The notes under the pieces: generated by a model
The model's database searches: none
What the model was told of the DNA's origin: nothing
What the model saw: the letters and a program-made list of their open reading frames with translations, nothing else
From: UBA1205 sp045598105
Lineage (GTDB): Bacteria; Bacteroidota; Bacteroidia; Bacteroidales; WCHB1-69
Length of the DNA stretch: 64,000 nt
Reading direction: 5' to 3'
Assembly (NCBI GenBank): GCA_045598105.1
Contig: JAZLLK010000087.1
Coordinates: 12,872-76,871, forward strand
Shown: piece by piece, positions 54,209 to 62,696 of the stretch
Layout: every line of letters begins with the position of its first letter
Numbering within the stretch: position 1 is the stretch's first letter
Position numbers and translations under genes: made by a program

Positions 54209-54730
54209 ATGAATGAATTAGCAATTGTCCTTATTAGTTTTGTACCTGCCGTATTAGTGGCTTTAACCGCTTATTATGTTCTTAAAATAAATCAGGAAAA
54301 AGAATTGCGTATAATGACGCTGAATTTTAAGCAGGAAAACAAAAAAATAATTAATCCCATACGTTTGCAGGCCTATGAAAGAGTGGCCTTGTTTTTAGAG
54401 CGTATGCGTCCCGAAAGTTTATTGCTGAGAGTATCAAGCAGCGAATTGTCGGCTGTGCAATATCGTATATTGCTTTTGGCTAATATACGCAGCGAATTTG
54501 AGCATAATTTATCACAACAGGTGTATATATCCGGCTTGCTATGGCAAACAACCAAAGCCGCCAAGGAAGACTTATTCAAAATAATTAATTTGGCTTCAGG
54601 CAGGGTAGCAGATAATGCTACAGGTGCCGATTTGGCTGCCAAAATACTGGAATTGAATATAGAGCAGCCCATACAGCCTATAGATGAAGCCTTGGATTTG
54701 CTCCGAAAAGAAATAACGGAACTGTATTAG
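54209..54730 (+). CDS. Conserved Bacteroidota membrane-anchored protein
   Basis: A 173-residue protein with one N-terminal membrane helix (residues ~4-25, VLISFVPAVLVALTAYYVL) and a long helical cytosolic part. The part includes the segment NPIRLQAYERVALFLERMRP and EFEHNLSQQVYISGLLW, phrases I associate with an uncharacterised family found throughout the phylum. No catalytic motif is evident. It lies 6 bp after porQ and is the last gene of that operon. Confidence 0.7.
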   Translation: MNELAIVLISFVPAVLVALTAYYVLKINQEKELRIMTLNFKQENKKIINPIRLQAYERVALFLERMRPESLLLRVSSSELSAVQYRILLLANIRSEFEHNLSQQVYISGLLWQTTKAAKEDLFKIINLASGRVADNATGADLAAKILELNIEQPIQPIDEALDLLRKEITELY

Positions 54731-54756
54731 CAGTAAAGCAAGCGGGGAATTATAAA

Positions 54757-54792
54757 AAAAGAGTAAGCGTTATATGTAACACTTACTCTTTT
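54757..54792. terminator. Bidirectional terminator between 54730 and the ferredoxin gene
   Basis: AAAAGAGTAAG-c-GTTA and TAAC-a-CTTACTCTTTT pair over 15 bp with one mismatch and a TATG loop, flanked by A and T runs on both sides. It stands between convergent genes. Confidence 0.85.
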
Positions 54793-54820
54793 ACTTTGTG
54801 TCCTACTAAAAATGTAACGA

Positions 54821-54991
54821 TTATTCGGGTTGAATAGCATCACAAGGGCATACGCCGGCGCATGAACCGCAACTAACGCATTCGTCAGGATTGATAGAAT
54901 ATACATCACCTTCAGAAATAGCACCTACAGGACATTCATCTTTACATGTACCACAACCGGCACATACATCAGGATTAATTTTATAAGCCAT
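54821..54991 (-). CDS. 2[4Fe-4S] ferredoxin
   Basis: A 56-residue ferredoxin on the minus strand, short enough to be missed by a length cutoff. The two cluster motifs are Cys10-x2-Cys13-x2-Cys16-x3-Cys20 (DVCAGCGTCKDECP) and Cys38-x2-Cys41-x2-Cys44-x3-Cys48 (DECVSCGSCAGVCP). It starts MAYKINPDVC and is the classical clostridial-type low-potential ferredoxin that exchanges electrons with pyruvate:ferredoxin oxidoreductase, hydrogenases or Rnf. It is a plausible electron partner for the Hdr-like complex 50 kb away (inference). It has its own promoter (55026-55033). Confidence 0.95.
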   Translation of the reverse strand: MAYKINPDVCAGCGTCKDECPVGAISEGDVYSINPDECVSCGSCAGVCPCDAIQPE

Positions 54992-55025
54992 ATCTGTTAC
55001 TTTTTTTTAATTTGTTTAATTATTG

Positions 55026-55033
55026 CAAAAGTA
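55026..55033 (-). promoter_or_regulatory. Promoter -7 element of the ferredoxin gene (TACTTTTG)
   Basis: It matches TAnnTTTG on the minus strand, 34 bp before the ferredoxin ATG. Confidence 0.65.
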
Positions 55034-55286
55034 GCAAGATTAGTTGTATGTTTTAAATAAAATGCAAAATTTAAAATTATTCCTAATAATTACATTTTAA
55101 ACACATGATATTCAATATTATTATATTTTTTCATAAATTTTTTCAGGACTATAAAAAAACATTAGCAGGTCGGTTTGACCGTTAATATGGGTATAATTTT
55201 ACCTTTTTAAAAGGCATTTTGCATGGTTTAACAATAATTAAAGTGATATTTCGTTTTATAATCATATAATAACAGGCACAGCAATT

Positions 55287-56372
55287 ATGAAATATAAGGT
55301 AGGTGATAAAGTAAAATTTTTGAATGAAGTAGGTGGAGGCGTTATTAAAAAAATATTGTCGCCCACCATGGTAGAAGTAGCTATGGAAGACGGGTTTGAC
55401 ATGCCCGTGTCAACCGCTGAAATATTACCTGCTCAATCAGAAGATATTAAGGCTTCGGTATTCAATCAGGATTTTCATGTAGATGAGGAGCAGTTGAAGG
55501 TAGAAGCAGGAGGTGGAGAAGAATATGAGCGGGAAACAAAATTGCAAAAATTGTCTTCGCTTCAAAATAAGCAGGGAGGCATATATTTGGCCTATGTACC
55601 GCATGATCAGGTGTGGTTGTTAAAGGATGATATAGATCTCTATTTGGTGAATTTTACTTCCTATGAGGTGTTATATAGTTTTACCATAGTGCACGAGGAC
55701 GGAAGCTGTAGTAATGTGGATTACGGTAATATTATGCCTCAAAGCAAGGTACTTATGCAAACCATAGCCCGCAGTGATATAGAGCAATGGTTGCACGGGT
55801 ATGTGCAGGTGTTGTTCATGAAGGAAGCCGATACGGATATATGTATGCCTATGCATCAGGAATTCAAGGTAAAAATGCTTCGATTTATGAAGCAGGAATC
55901 TTTTTCGGCCTGTAATTTTTTGGCCGAAAAGTCGGTGCTCATATATGTAGGTACTCCTGCCAAAAATGGAAGTTTTGCTAATATACAGGCACAAAAAGAC
56001 GACACCATAGCCGAGCAAATGCAGCAGCCTAAGCAGATAAAAAAAGTTTCATCTTTGCAGGAGTATGAAACAGCCCGTGGAGAGCTGGAAGTGGATTTGC
56101 ATATAGAATCATTGGTAGACAACCATAGCGGTTATAGTTCATCACAAATAATAGATATACAAAAGAAAAAAATAATTCACACTATGGAGAATGCCATAAC
56201 GGACCATTATAAAAAAGTGGTGTTTATTCATGGCGTGGGTAATGGTACTTTAAAGCAGGAATTGCTAAAAATACTTAAGCAGTATCAAAATATACACTAT
56301 TTTGATGCTTCCATGAATAAGTACGGCTGTGGTGCCACCGAAGTATTAATAGGCAATAATTGTAAATTATAA
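55287..56372 (+). CDS. DUF2027 protein with Smr domain
   Basis: A 361-residue protein with the Bacteroidota layout DUF2027 then Smr. Residues ~1-60 resemble an SH3-like or KOW fold (VGDKVKFLNEVGGGVIKKIL) and residues ~90-215 make up the DUF2027 central beta domain. The C-terminal Smr (small MutS-related) domain has VDLHIESLVD, IHGVGNGTLKQEL and YFDASMNKYGCGATEVLI. Smr domains nick or bind DNA or RNA in MutS2 and some RNases. There is no MutS part here. A weak TACCTTTT element lies at 55200-55207; it is 6 bp from the convergent gene. Confidence 0.85.
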   Translation: MKYKVGDKVKFLNEVGGGVIKKILSPTMVEVAMEDGFDMPVSTAEILPAQSEDIKASVFNQDFHVDEEQLKVEAGGGEEYERETKLQKLSSLQNKQGGIYLAYVPHDQVWLLKDDIDLYLVNFTSYEVLYSFTIVHEDGSCSNVDYGNIMPQSKVLMQTIARSDIEQWLHGYVQVLFMKEADTDICMPMHQEFKVKMLRFMKQESFSACNFLAEKSVLIYVGTPAKNGSFANIQAQKDDTIAEQMQQPKQIKKVSSLQEYETARGELEVDLHIESLVDNHSGYSSSQIIDIQKKKIIHTMENAITDHYKKVVFIHGVGNGTLKQELLKILKQYQNIHYFDASMNKYGCGATEVLIGNNCKL

Positions 56373-56377
56373 TTTTC

Positions 56378-56812
56378 TTACTGTATAGGGGAAACAGGAG
56401 TGTGGTATTGAGTGAGCATAAAGTAATGTTTGCGTATGCTCCATTCATATATAAGCCAAAATATAAAGTATCCGTTAGTAAATATTTTATATGCTATATT
56501 CCATGGATGAGGCAGGCTGAAAAAGCAGTCGGCTATCCATAGTATCATATCTATGCAGAACAATATATCCCACCATTTTTCCTTATCGCCAAATTCTACC
56601 ACATGTGTGTAGTGTTCTTGCGGGTGCACATTGGCTTTGGCATATATGTAAGGTATCATGCTTCCTATGGTAAGCGTATAGCAGCCTTCAGGGAGGTGTA
56701 TATTAAGTTCACGGGTATTCATAATACCCACTAATTGATTATTAATAAATATTTTATGAGGTATTTTTAATGCAAATTTACTCTTTTTTTGCCTTATAAC
56801 AAGGGTAGCCAT
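56378..56812 (-). CDS. Hypothetical protein with two C-terminal membrane segments
   Basis: A 144-residue protein. The N-terminal half looks like a small beta domain with a PEGA-like tail-loop (LVIRQKKSKFALKI… LNIHLPEGCYTLTIG). Two hydrophobic segments lie at residues ~83-100 and ~108-125, with the charged WSIRKHYF between and after them. No family is recognised. It is 3 bp from DUF2147 and transcribed with it and the TetR gene on the minus strand. Confidence 0.5.
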   Translation of the reverse strand: MATLVIRQKKSKFALKIPHKIFINNQLVGIMNTRELNIHLPEGCYTLTIGSMIPYIYAKANVHPQEHYTHVVEFGDKEKWWDILFCIDMILWIADCFFSLPHPWNIAYKIFTNGYFIFWLIYEWSIRKHYFMLTQYHTPVSPIQ

Positions 56813-56815
56813 GGT

Positions 56816-57292
56816 TTAACGGGAAATTTTTTTCCAATATACTGTTCTTCCTAAAGCCGGAGTGCCTATATAGCCTCGCACTTTCAGCTTATTGGGGGCC
56901 TCAAATTTCATTTTGCATTTATATATTCTGCCGTGTATGGGGTCATATACCTTGCCGTTAATCCATTCACCGGTAGCAGGGTTAAAAGTAAAGTCCCATA
57001 GCAGTTGTATTTTGTTTCCAGGTGTGTTACGCAGGTTTTTGTCCGGGTTGTTTATATCGGTTTTCATGGTGCCGTCCGGGTAGTATAAATTTTTAACCCA
57101 TATAATTTTTCCGGCATAGGTGTTATGATTGGTAAGGTATATTTTTACCCTTGATTCTTCCTTGGTTTCTTCATCTGTTACGGAATATATGCCTGCTATG
57201 CTGTCTTGGGCTACCTGAGCCATAAGCGGGCTGTGGTTATATACGGCGCACAGTATAAATAGAATAATGCTGATATATGTTTTTTTGTTCAT
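56816..57292 (-). CDS. DUF2147 family secreted protein
   Basis: A 158-residue protein with a signal peptide (residues ~1-25, ending LMAQ) and a mature domain of DUF2147: SIAGIYSVTDEETKEESRVKIY, then NPATGEWINGKVYDPIHGRIY, then GYIGTPALGRTVYWKKI, which is the usual ending. The family is a lipocalin-like beta-barrel of unknown function common in Proteobacteria and Bacteroidota. It is one bp from the TetR gene stop, so regulated export or stress roles are possible but not shown. Confidence 0.85.
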   Translation of the reverse strand: MNKKTYISIILFILCAVYNHSPLMAQVAQDSIAGIYSVTDEETKEESRVKIYLTNHNTYAGKIIWVKNLYYPDGTMKTDINNPDKNLRNTPGNKIQLLWDFTFNPATGEWINGKVYDPIHGRIYKCKMKFEAPNKLKVRGYIGTPALGRTVYWKKISR

Positions 57293-57293
57293 G

Positions 57294-57923
57294 TTATTTT
57301 GTTTTTTGTTCTACTGATGTGTTATTAGTAAAAAATGATAGCAAAAATTCTACCAAAGTATTAAAAGTATGGGCATAATGATCATATTTACATTGGGTAA
57401 AAAACTGTATTTCCAGTCCTTTGAGTAGCATGGTCATCATGTCGGCAAAGGCTAAAGGGTCTATGGCTATGTTTAACTGCCTGGAGTATATGCCGGATTG
57501 TATTATTTTTACAAATTGGGCGGTTTCCCATTTGTCAAATTCCTGTTTTACATCATTTAAAAAAAACATTTGCTGTTGTGTGGACAATTGCCGGGGAAAT
57601 GCCAGCCGAAGTGTTTGTAAATAACTGGGTGATTGCTGTATAAGCTGCATATGCAGTATTAAATAATGCTTCAGTTGCTCAAATATAGAGTATTCGGGAT
57701 TATTAATAATAGCTTGCAGCTGTTGCTGAAAAACAGCTATTTCATTTCTTACTACAGCAGTAAACAGGCCCTCCTTACTTTCATAATAATAGTACACCGA
57801 GCCTTTGGCCTTTTGTGACAGGCGGGCTATTTCTTCTATCGATGTTTTTACATAGCCGTTTTTATTGAATACCTGGGTAGCTGTTTGTAGTATATGTTCT
57901 TTGGTGGATATTTTGTGTGCCAT
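57294..57923 (-). CDS. TetR/AcrR family transcriptional regulator
   Basis: A 209-residue TetR-type repressor, with the start at 57923 (MAHKISTKEHIL). An upstream methionine at 57971 would lie before the promoter box and adds a hydrophobic stretch that TetR proteins lack. The DNA-binding helix-turn-helix is residues ~10-55: ATQVFNKNGYVKTSIEEIARLSQKAKGSVYYYYESKEGLF, the family signature. The C-terminal ligand domain is variable and gives no clue to the inducer. It is the first gene of a minus-strand run with DUF2147 and the 56378 gene; these may be its targets. Confidence 0.9.
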   Translation of the reverse strand: MAHKISTKEHILQTATQVFNKNGYVKTSIEEIARLSQKAKGSVYYYYESKEGLFTAVVRNEIAVFQQQLQAIINNPEYSIFEQLKHYLILHMQLIQQSPSYLQTLRLAFPRQLSTQQQMFFLNDVKQEFDKWETAQFVKIIQSGIYSRQLNIAIDPLAFADMMTMLLKGLEIQFFTQCKYDHYAHTFNTLVEFLLSFFTNNTSVEQKTK

Positions 57924-57949
57924 ATATGTACGATAAACAAATGAAAGTG

Positions 57950-57957
57950 CAAAAATA
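57950..57957 (-). promoter_or_regulatory. Promoter -7 element of the tetR unit (TATTTTTG)
   Basis: It matches TAnnTTTG on the minus strand, 26 bp before the chosen ATG. Confidence 0.6.
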
Positions 57958-58190
57958 CAAAAAAAAATCATATCTCACCTTTTTTTTAATAATTAAATTA
58001 TGCTTATAAAATAGGAGTAATATGTATTTTTATTTTATAGAGGGGCAGCGTAGGGTATATTTGACTTTGCGTATGCTTATAGTCAAATATTATCATAAAT
58101 TATATTCCATACATAAGGCGACAGGCGTAGTATTTTTTGTTAACAAAAAGGTATGGAGTAAAAGTTGCAATAAAAAAGGAAGCGGACAAA

Positions 58191-58208
58191 AAAAAATGTT
58201 ATCTTTGC
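58191..58208 (+). promoter_or_regulatory. Extended promoter of the helicase operon
   Basis: AAAAAATGTTATCTTTGC, with the TATCTTTG box at 58200-58207. It is the fourth copy of the extended promoter. Confidence 0.75.
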
Positions 58209-58270
58209 AAGTAAGATAGTTGGGAAACTATCAGTTGTATTTTATTAACAATCACATTTATATAAAACAC

Positions 58271-60610
58271 TTGGAAGATTTACTATCACAACTGAATGAA
58301 GTACAGCAGCAAGCGGTAAGCCATATAGACGGGCCTGTAATGGTAATAGCCGGAGCGGGTTCGGGTAAAACGCGTGTACTTACCTACCGTATAGCTTATA
58401 TGATAGCGCAGGGCATAAGTCCGTTTAATATATTAAGTCTTACTTTTACCAATAAGGCCGCACAGGAAATGAAGGACAGGGTGGTAAGCCTGTTAGGAGA
58501 TGCCAAGGGCAATCATGTGTGGATGGGTACTTTTCACTCGGTGTTCAGTAAAATATTGCACATAGAGGCAGCTTATTTGGGCTTTACTTCTAATTTTACC
58601 ATATATGATACCGATGATTGTAAAAGTTTGGTAAAAACCATACTTAAGGAGAATAATCTGGACACTAAGGAGTATAAGGTTACTACGGTAATATCGGAAA
58701 TATCCTCTGCCAAGTCAAATATGATACTGCCTGAAGATTATATAGCCAATGACATTATAGCTGCCAATAATAAGGCACGCCGTATGCCGGAATTGGGAAG
58801 AATATATAGTATATATAATAGCAGGCTTAAGCAGTCAGACGCTATGGATTTTGATGACTTGCTCACCAATATGTACATATTATTGCGTGATTTTCCTGAA
58901 ATATTGCTCAAGTATCAGCATAAATTCCGTTACATTATGGTAGATGAGTATCAGGATACCAATGGTGTACAGTACAAAATATTAAAAAAACTGGCCGGTG
59001 CCTATGAGAATATATGTGTGGTAGGTGATGATGCGCAAAGTATATATTCTTTTCGTGGTGCTGATATAGGTAATATATTGGGTTTTCAGTCTGACTATCC
59101 TGATTGTGAGGTATATAAGCTGGAACAGAACTATCGTTCTACCCAAAATATTATTAATGCGGCTAACGGGGTTATAGCCCATAACAGGCGGCAAATACCC
59201 AAGCTGATATGGACAGCCAATCAGCAGGGAGAAAAGTTACAGTTGGCTTGTCTTTCTTCTGATTTGGAGGAGGCCCTGTATGTGGTAAAAACCATAAGTG
59301 AACTCAAGGAAAAGCATAATTACAGGAATGAGGACTTTGTGGTAATGTACCGTGTAAATTCGCAGTCACGTACATTTGAAGAGGCTTTTCGCCGTATGAA
59401 TATTCCATATCGTATATATGGGGGCATATCGTTTTATGACCGCAAGGAAATAAAGGATATGATGGCTTATTTCAGGCTCACGGTGAATTATAAGGATGAA
59501 GAAGCCTTGCGCCGCATTATTAATTATCCGCAGCGAGGCATAGGCGCTACCACTATGGAAAAGCTCATAGCTGCTGCCGATGATCATAAGGTAAGCTTAT
59601 GGGAAGTAGTGGAAAACCCTTTACAGTATAATGTGAGTTTGTCTTCAGGTATCATTAATACTTTAGATATATTTGTAAATAAAATAAAAAGTTTTCATGC
59701 CGAATTGCAGCAAACCGATGCTTTCCTTTTAGGTAAGCATATAGCACAGTCCAGCGGTATGGAGCAGGCATTAATGGGGTTAAAAGATGAGCCGGAGCGA
59801 TACCAAAACCTGGGAGAATTATTCAATGCCATGCAGGATTTTGTAAACAGGCCGGCCGATACCCGCATAGATATGGAAACGGGGGAGGACTTACAGGATA
59901 AGTTTCCTTCATTGGATTTGTTTTTGAATGAAGCGGCTTTATACACCGATGCCGATAAGGATGATGAAAATCCTGACAAGGTAAAACTCATGACGGTGCA
60001 TGCCACCAAGGGGTTGGAATTTCCCTGTATATTTGTGGTGGGCATGGATGAAGGATTGTTCCCCAGCAGCATGGTGTCAAGTGATAATGAATTGGAGGAA
60101 GAGCGAAGGTTATTCTATGTAGCGCTTACCCGTGCTAAGGAACGGGTGTATATGACTACGGTTCAAAGCCGTATGATATTCGGCAATGTGGTATTCAGTC
60201 AGCCCAGTTCGTTTTTAAAGGAAATAGATACGCAGCTGTTAGCCGTTAACAGGGAGCAGGAATCACAGGCTACCCGCCAAAATTATTATTACAAGCCGGT
60301 ACAAAAGACTGCGTCTTCTTATGTGGCTAAGCCTGTATTTCGCCAAGCTACCATGCAGAAGCCCACATTCAATATGCCACATGAAACACCTGCAGCCAAG
60401 GCTAAGCCTTCTATCAGTTTGGCTCCGGTTATACTTACTGCCAATACCTCTGCCGAGGGCATGAGGGTGTATCATGCCAAATTTGGAGAGGGCGTAATAC
60501 TGGAAATAAATAAGGAAGATAACAGGGTGAAGGTGGACTTTGGTGATAAAGGTCAAAAAACGCTGTTATACAATTTTGCTAAGTTACAACAAATAATAGA
60601 CAATGAATAA
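58271..60610 (+). CDS. UvrD/PcrA-type DNA helicase
   Basis: A ~779-residue superfamily 1A helicase. The frame is open from a TTG at 58220, but that lies about 12 bp past the promoter box. The TTG at 58271 fits the usual N-terminus (LEDLLSQLNEVQQQAV) and leaves a normal leader, so I use it. Motif I is AGAGSGKTRVLTYR, II is MVDEYQDTNGVQ, III is VVGDDAQSIYSFRGAD, V-VI cover VHATKGLEF and VALTRAKERVY. The C-terminal Tudor-like region (GMRVYHAKFGEGVILEI) is the PcrA type, which binds RNA polymerase. It overlaps surE by 8 bp. Confidence 0.92.
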   Translation: MEDLLSQLNEVQQQAVSHIDGPVMVIAGAGSGKTRVLTYRIAYMIAQGISPFNILSLTFTNKAAQEMKDRVVSLLGDAKGNHVWMGTFHSVFSKILHIEAAYLGFTSNFTIYDTDDCKSLVKTILKENNLDTKEYKVTTVISEISSAKSNMILPEDYIANDIIAANNKARRMPELGRIYSIYNSRLKQSDAMDFDDLLTNMYILLRDFPEILLKYQHKFRYIMVDEYQDTNGVQYKILKKLAGAYENICVVGDDAQSIYSFRGADIGNILGFQSDYPDCEVYKLEQNYRSTQNIINAANGVIAHNRRQIPKLIWTANQQGEKLQLACLSSDLEEALYVVKTISELKEKHNYRNEDFVVMYRVNSQSRTFEEAFRRMNIPYRIYGGISFYDRKEIKDMMAYFRLTVNYKDEEALRRIINYPQRGIGATTMEKLIAAADDHKVSLWEVVENPLQYNVSLSSGIINTLDIFVNKIKSFHAELQQTDAFLLGKHIAQSSGMEQALMGLKDEPERYQNLGELFNAMQDFVNRPADTRIDMETGEDLQDKFPSLDLFLNEAALYTDADKDDENPDKVKLMTVHATKGLEFPCIFVVGMDEGLFPSSMVSSDNELEEERRLFYVALTRAKERVYMTTVQSRMIFGNVVFSQPSSFLKEIDTQLLAVNREQESQATRQNYYYKPVQKTASSYVAKPVFRQATMQKPTFNMPHETPAAKAKPSISLAPVILTANTSAEGMRVYHAKFGEGVILEINKEDNRVKVDFGDKGQKTLLYNFAKLQQIIDNE

Positions 60611-61388
60611 TAGAAAACGCCAACCATTGATATTGCTTACCAATGATGACGGGGTAGATGCCAAAGGCATAAGGGTAATGCTGGAGGTGGTAAAAAATTA
60701 TGGCAGGGTAGTAGTAGTGGCCCCTGCTACGGGTCGCTCGGGTATGAGCCATGCCATTACATTCAGTATGCCACTACGCATACGTAAAATATATCAGGAT
60801 AACAAAGTGGAAATATATCGTTGTAACGGTACACCGGCCGATTGTGTAAAATTGGCCCAGCGTTACATACTCAAAGATAAAAAAATAGACCTTTTGGTAT
60901 CAGGCATTAATCAAGGGTCGAATACCGCCACCAGTACGCACTATTCCGGTACGGTAGCCGCCGCCATGGAAGGATGTATTAATCAGCTTACGGCTGTAGC
61001 TTTTTCGGAGGTGAACTATAATTCCTCTTCACATTTTGAGGCCACCCTGGCCGCCGCCCGTAAAATTATACCTTATGTATTGGAAAAAGGGCTGCCTAAG
61101 CATGTGTGTCTGAATGTAAATGTTCCCTGTGTGCCGCCGGCCGATATTAAAGGGTATAAAATAACCCGTCAGGCTAATAATTACTGGGTGGAGGATATGA
61201 AAGAAAGAAAAGACCCTACGGGTCGTTCCTATTTTTGGATGGATGGTAATATGAAAGAATGTGATAAAGGCAGAGATACCGATCAATGGGCGGTAAAACA
61301 TAATTATGTATCCATTACCCCTATAAGGTCCGATATTACCGATTATGATGCTATAGATGAACTTAAGCAATGGAAATTGAAAAAATAA
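60603..61388 (+). CDS. surE: 5'/3'-nucleotidase SurE
   Basis: A 261-residue SurE, a metal-dependent nucleotidase. The metal site is LLTNDDGVDAKGIRVM with Asp-Asp at residues ~14-15, and the phosphate-binding patch is APATGRSGMSHAITF. The NGTPADCVKLAQR and VSGINQGSNTATSTHYSGTVAAAMEG segments are intact. It begins 8 bp inside the helicase gene end, so it is coupled to it, and ends 7 bp before the 105-residue membrane protein. Confidence 0.94.
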   Translation: MNNRKRQPLILLTNDDGVDAKGIRVMLEVVKNYGRVVVVAPATGRSGMSHAITFSMPLRIRKIYQDNKVEIYRCNGTPADCVKLAQRYILKDKKIDLLVSGINQGSNTATSTHYSGTVAAAMEGCINQLTAVAFSEVNYNSSSHFEATLAAARKIIPYVLEKGLPKHVCLNVNVPCVPPADIKGYKITRQANNYWVEDMKERKDPTGRSYFWMDGNMKECDKGRDTDQWAVKHNYVSITPIRSDITDYDAIDELKQWKLKK

Positions 61389-61395
61389 TATATAA

Positions 61396-61713
61396 ATGGA
61401 AGAAATAAATAATAACAAAGAGCAGAATATATTGAAAAAAGACGCTATGTGGTTAGGATTACTTATGGGTGTTGCTGTTCCCGGTGCATTGTATGGGCTG
61501 TTATATGCCATATCGGTGTCATTGGCACCGCAACATGCCGATTTATTAATTAAAAACAGCACCATGATGTTGCTGGCCCTGTTTCCTAATTTGCTTATAA
61601 TGCGGTATTATTTGGTTAAGTTGAAGTTGGACAAAACAGGTAGAGGATTGCTGTTGTCCACCTTTGTACTGGCTATGATATATTTTGCTTTTTATATGAA
61701 GTTTTACGCCTAA
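61396..61713 (+). CDS. Small membrane protein of unknown function
   Basis: A 105-residue protein with three predicted membrane helices (residues ~19-42, ~54-72, ~84-102). The N-terminus is charged (EEINNNKEQNILKKD) and cytosolic. The family is not recognised; similar proteins sit after surE in other Bacteroidota by my recollection, without a defined role. It is 9 bp from the polyprenyl synthase gene. Confidence 0.65.
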   Translation: MEEINNNKEQNILKKDAMWLGLLMGVAVPGALYGLLYAISVSLAPQHADLLIKNSTMMLLALFPNLLIMRYYLVKLKLDKTGRGLLLSTFVLAMIYFAFYMKFYA

Positions 61714-61722
61714 AAACCAATC

Positions 61723-62688
61723 ATGAGCCAAGACTTATACACATCCATACATCAACCCATGCAGGTATTTAGAGAACAATATAAATCCATGTTGTTTTCA
61801 CATGCCGATGATAGAATAATGCCCTATATGGAGCAGGTGTGGGAGCAGTCCGGCAAGCAATTGAGGCCGGCCATGGTATTGTTATCGGCTATAATGAACG
61901 GAGGCGTACAGGAAGATACTTATAAAGTAGCCATGCTTATGGAAATGGTGCATGGCGCCTCTATTATACATGATGATGTGGTAGATAATGGTATGCTTCG
62001 CAGAGGCATGCCTTCCATTAATGTGCATTATGGTAATCAGGTGGCAGTGCTACTGGGCGACTATGTATTGTCACATTGCATGCAAATGGTGAGCGATCAC
62101 GCCTATATGGTAAAGTTATTGGCCCATGTTACCCATAAAATGGCCGAAGGAGAACTTATACAGTTGCGGTGCAAGCATACATATGTTATAAGTGAAGCCG
62201 ATTATTATGAAATAATAAGGAATAAAACAGCGGAGCTGTTCTCCGCATGTATGGTTGGCGGAGTGCAGTCGGTAGCAGGTAATAATACCGCGTTGCTTTC
62301 ACGGTGGGCCGAGGCGGGCATTCATTTTGGGCTTATGTATCAGTTGTGTGATGATATATCCGATTACTATACCAAAGATGACAAAAAAGACAACCATAAG
62401 GATATACAGGAGCATAAAATTACCCTGCCATTAATAGCAGCTCTGCAGCATTGTAACGCTGAGGAAAAAGAGCAGTTGGAGCAACTTTATTTACATCATG
62501 AAGGTAGGCCGGAGCAAATACGGCGTATATGCTCCATGGTAGCCGAAAAAGGCGGATTAGATTATACCATGCAGGCCGCCTTGCGGCAAAAAGAGCAGCT
62601 GGAAGCCTTTATATTGTCATATCCCTGTACGGAACATACCCGTACATATATGAATATTATCCGATATGTAGTGGAACAGGTAAAATAA
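61723..62688 (+). CDS. Polyprenyl diphosphate synthase (trans, long-chain)
   Basis: A 321-residue class I trans-prenyltransferase. The first aspartate-rich motif is HDDVVDNGMLRRGMPSIN (DDxxD), and the second is LCDDISDYYTKDD. The residues before the first motif (SIIHDD) and the overall length fit solanesyl or octaprenyl synthases that make the menaquinone side chain, rather than short-chain farnesyl synthase. Chain length is set by residues five or so before the first motif, and I cannot call it exactly. The menaquinone link suits the quinone-facing Hdr-like membrane protein. It lies 8 bp before the ABC permease start. Confidence 0.88.
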   Translation: MSQDLYTSIHQPMQVFREQYKSMLFSHADDRIMPYMEQVWEQSGKQLRPAMVLLSAIMNGGVQEDTYKVAMLMEMVHGASIIHDDVVDNGMLRRGMPSINVHYGNQVAVLLGDYVLSHCMQMVSDHAYMVKLLAHVTHKMAEGELIQLRCKHTYVISEADYYEIIRNKTAELFSACMVGGVQSVAGNNTALLSRWAEAGIHFGLMYQLCDDISDYYTKDDKKDNHKDIQEHKITLPLIAALQHCNAEEKEQLEQLYLHHEGRPEQIRRICSMVAEKGGLDYTMQAALRQKEQLEAFILSYPCTEHTRTYMNIIRYVVEQVK

Positions 62689-62696
62689 ATACAGGC

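Larger units (their letters stand above)
57924..58270. other. 347-bp divergent promoter region
   Basis: Between the TetR start and the helicase start I see the TetR -7 box, an AT-rich stretch and the helicase promoter. A 65-codon frame at 58022-58219 ends inside the promoter and has no protein-like features. Confidence 0.6.

Noticed and set aside
58022..58219. A 65-residue gene before the helicase
   Set aside because: It overlaps the helicase promoter box, is low in complexity, and has no recognisable features.
61029..61565. A 178-residue membrane protein on the minus strand over surE
   Set aside because: It is a frame opposite conserved surE and the small membrane gene; its hydrophobic pattern mirrors their codon composition.
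62529..62696. A longer start for the ABC permease inside the polyprenyl synthase gene
   Set aside because: The translation is the wrong frame of a conserved gene, and ATG 62697 gives a standard permease start.
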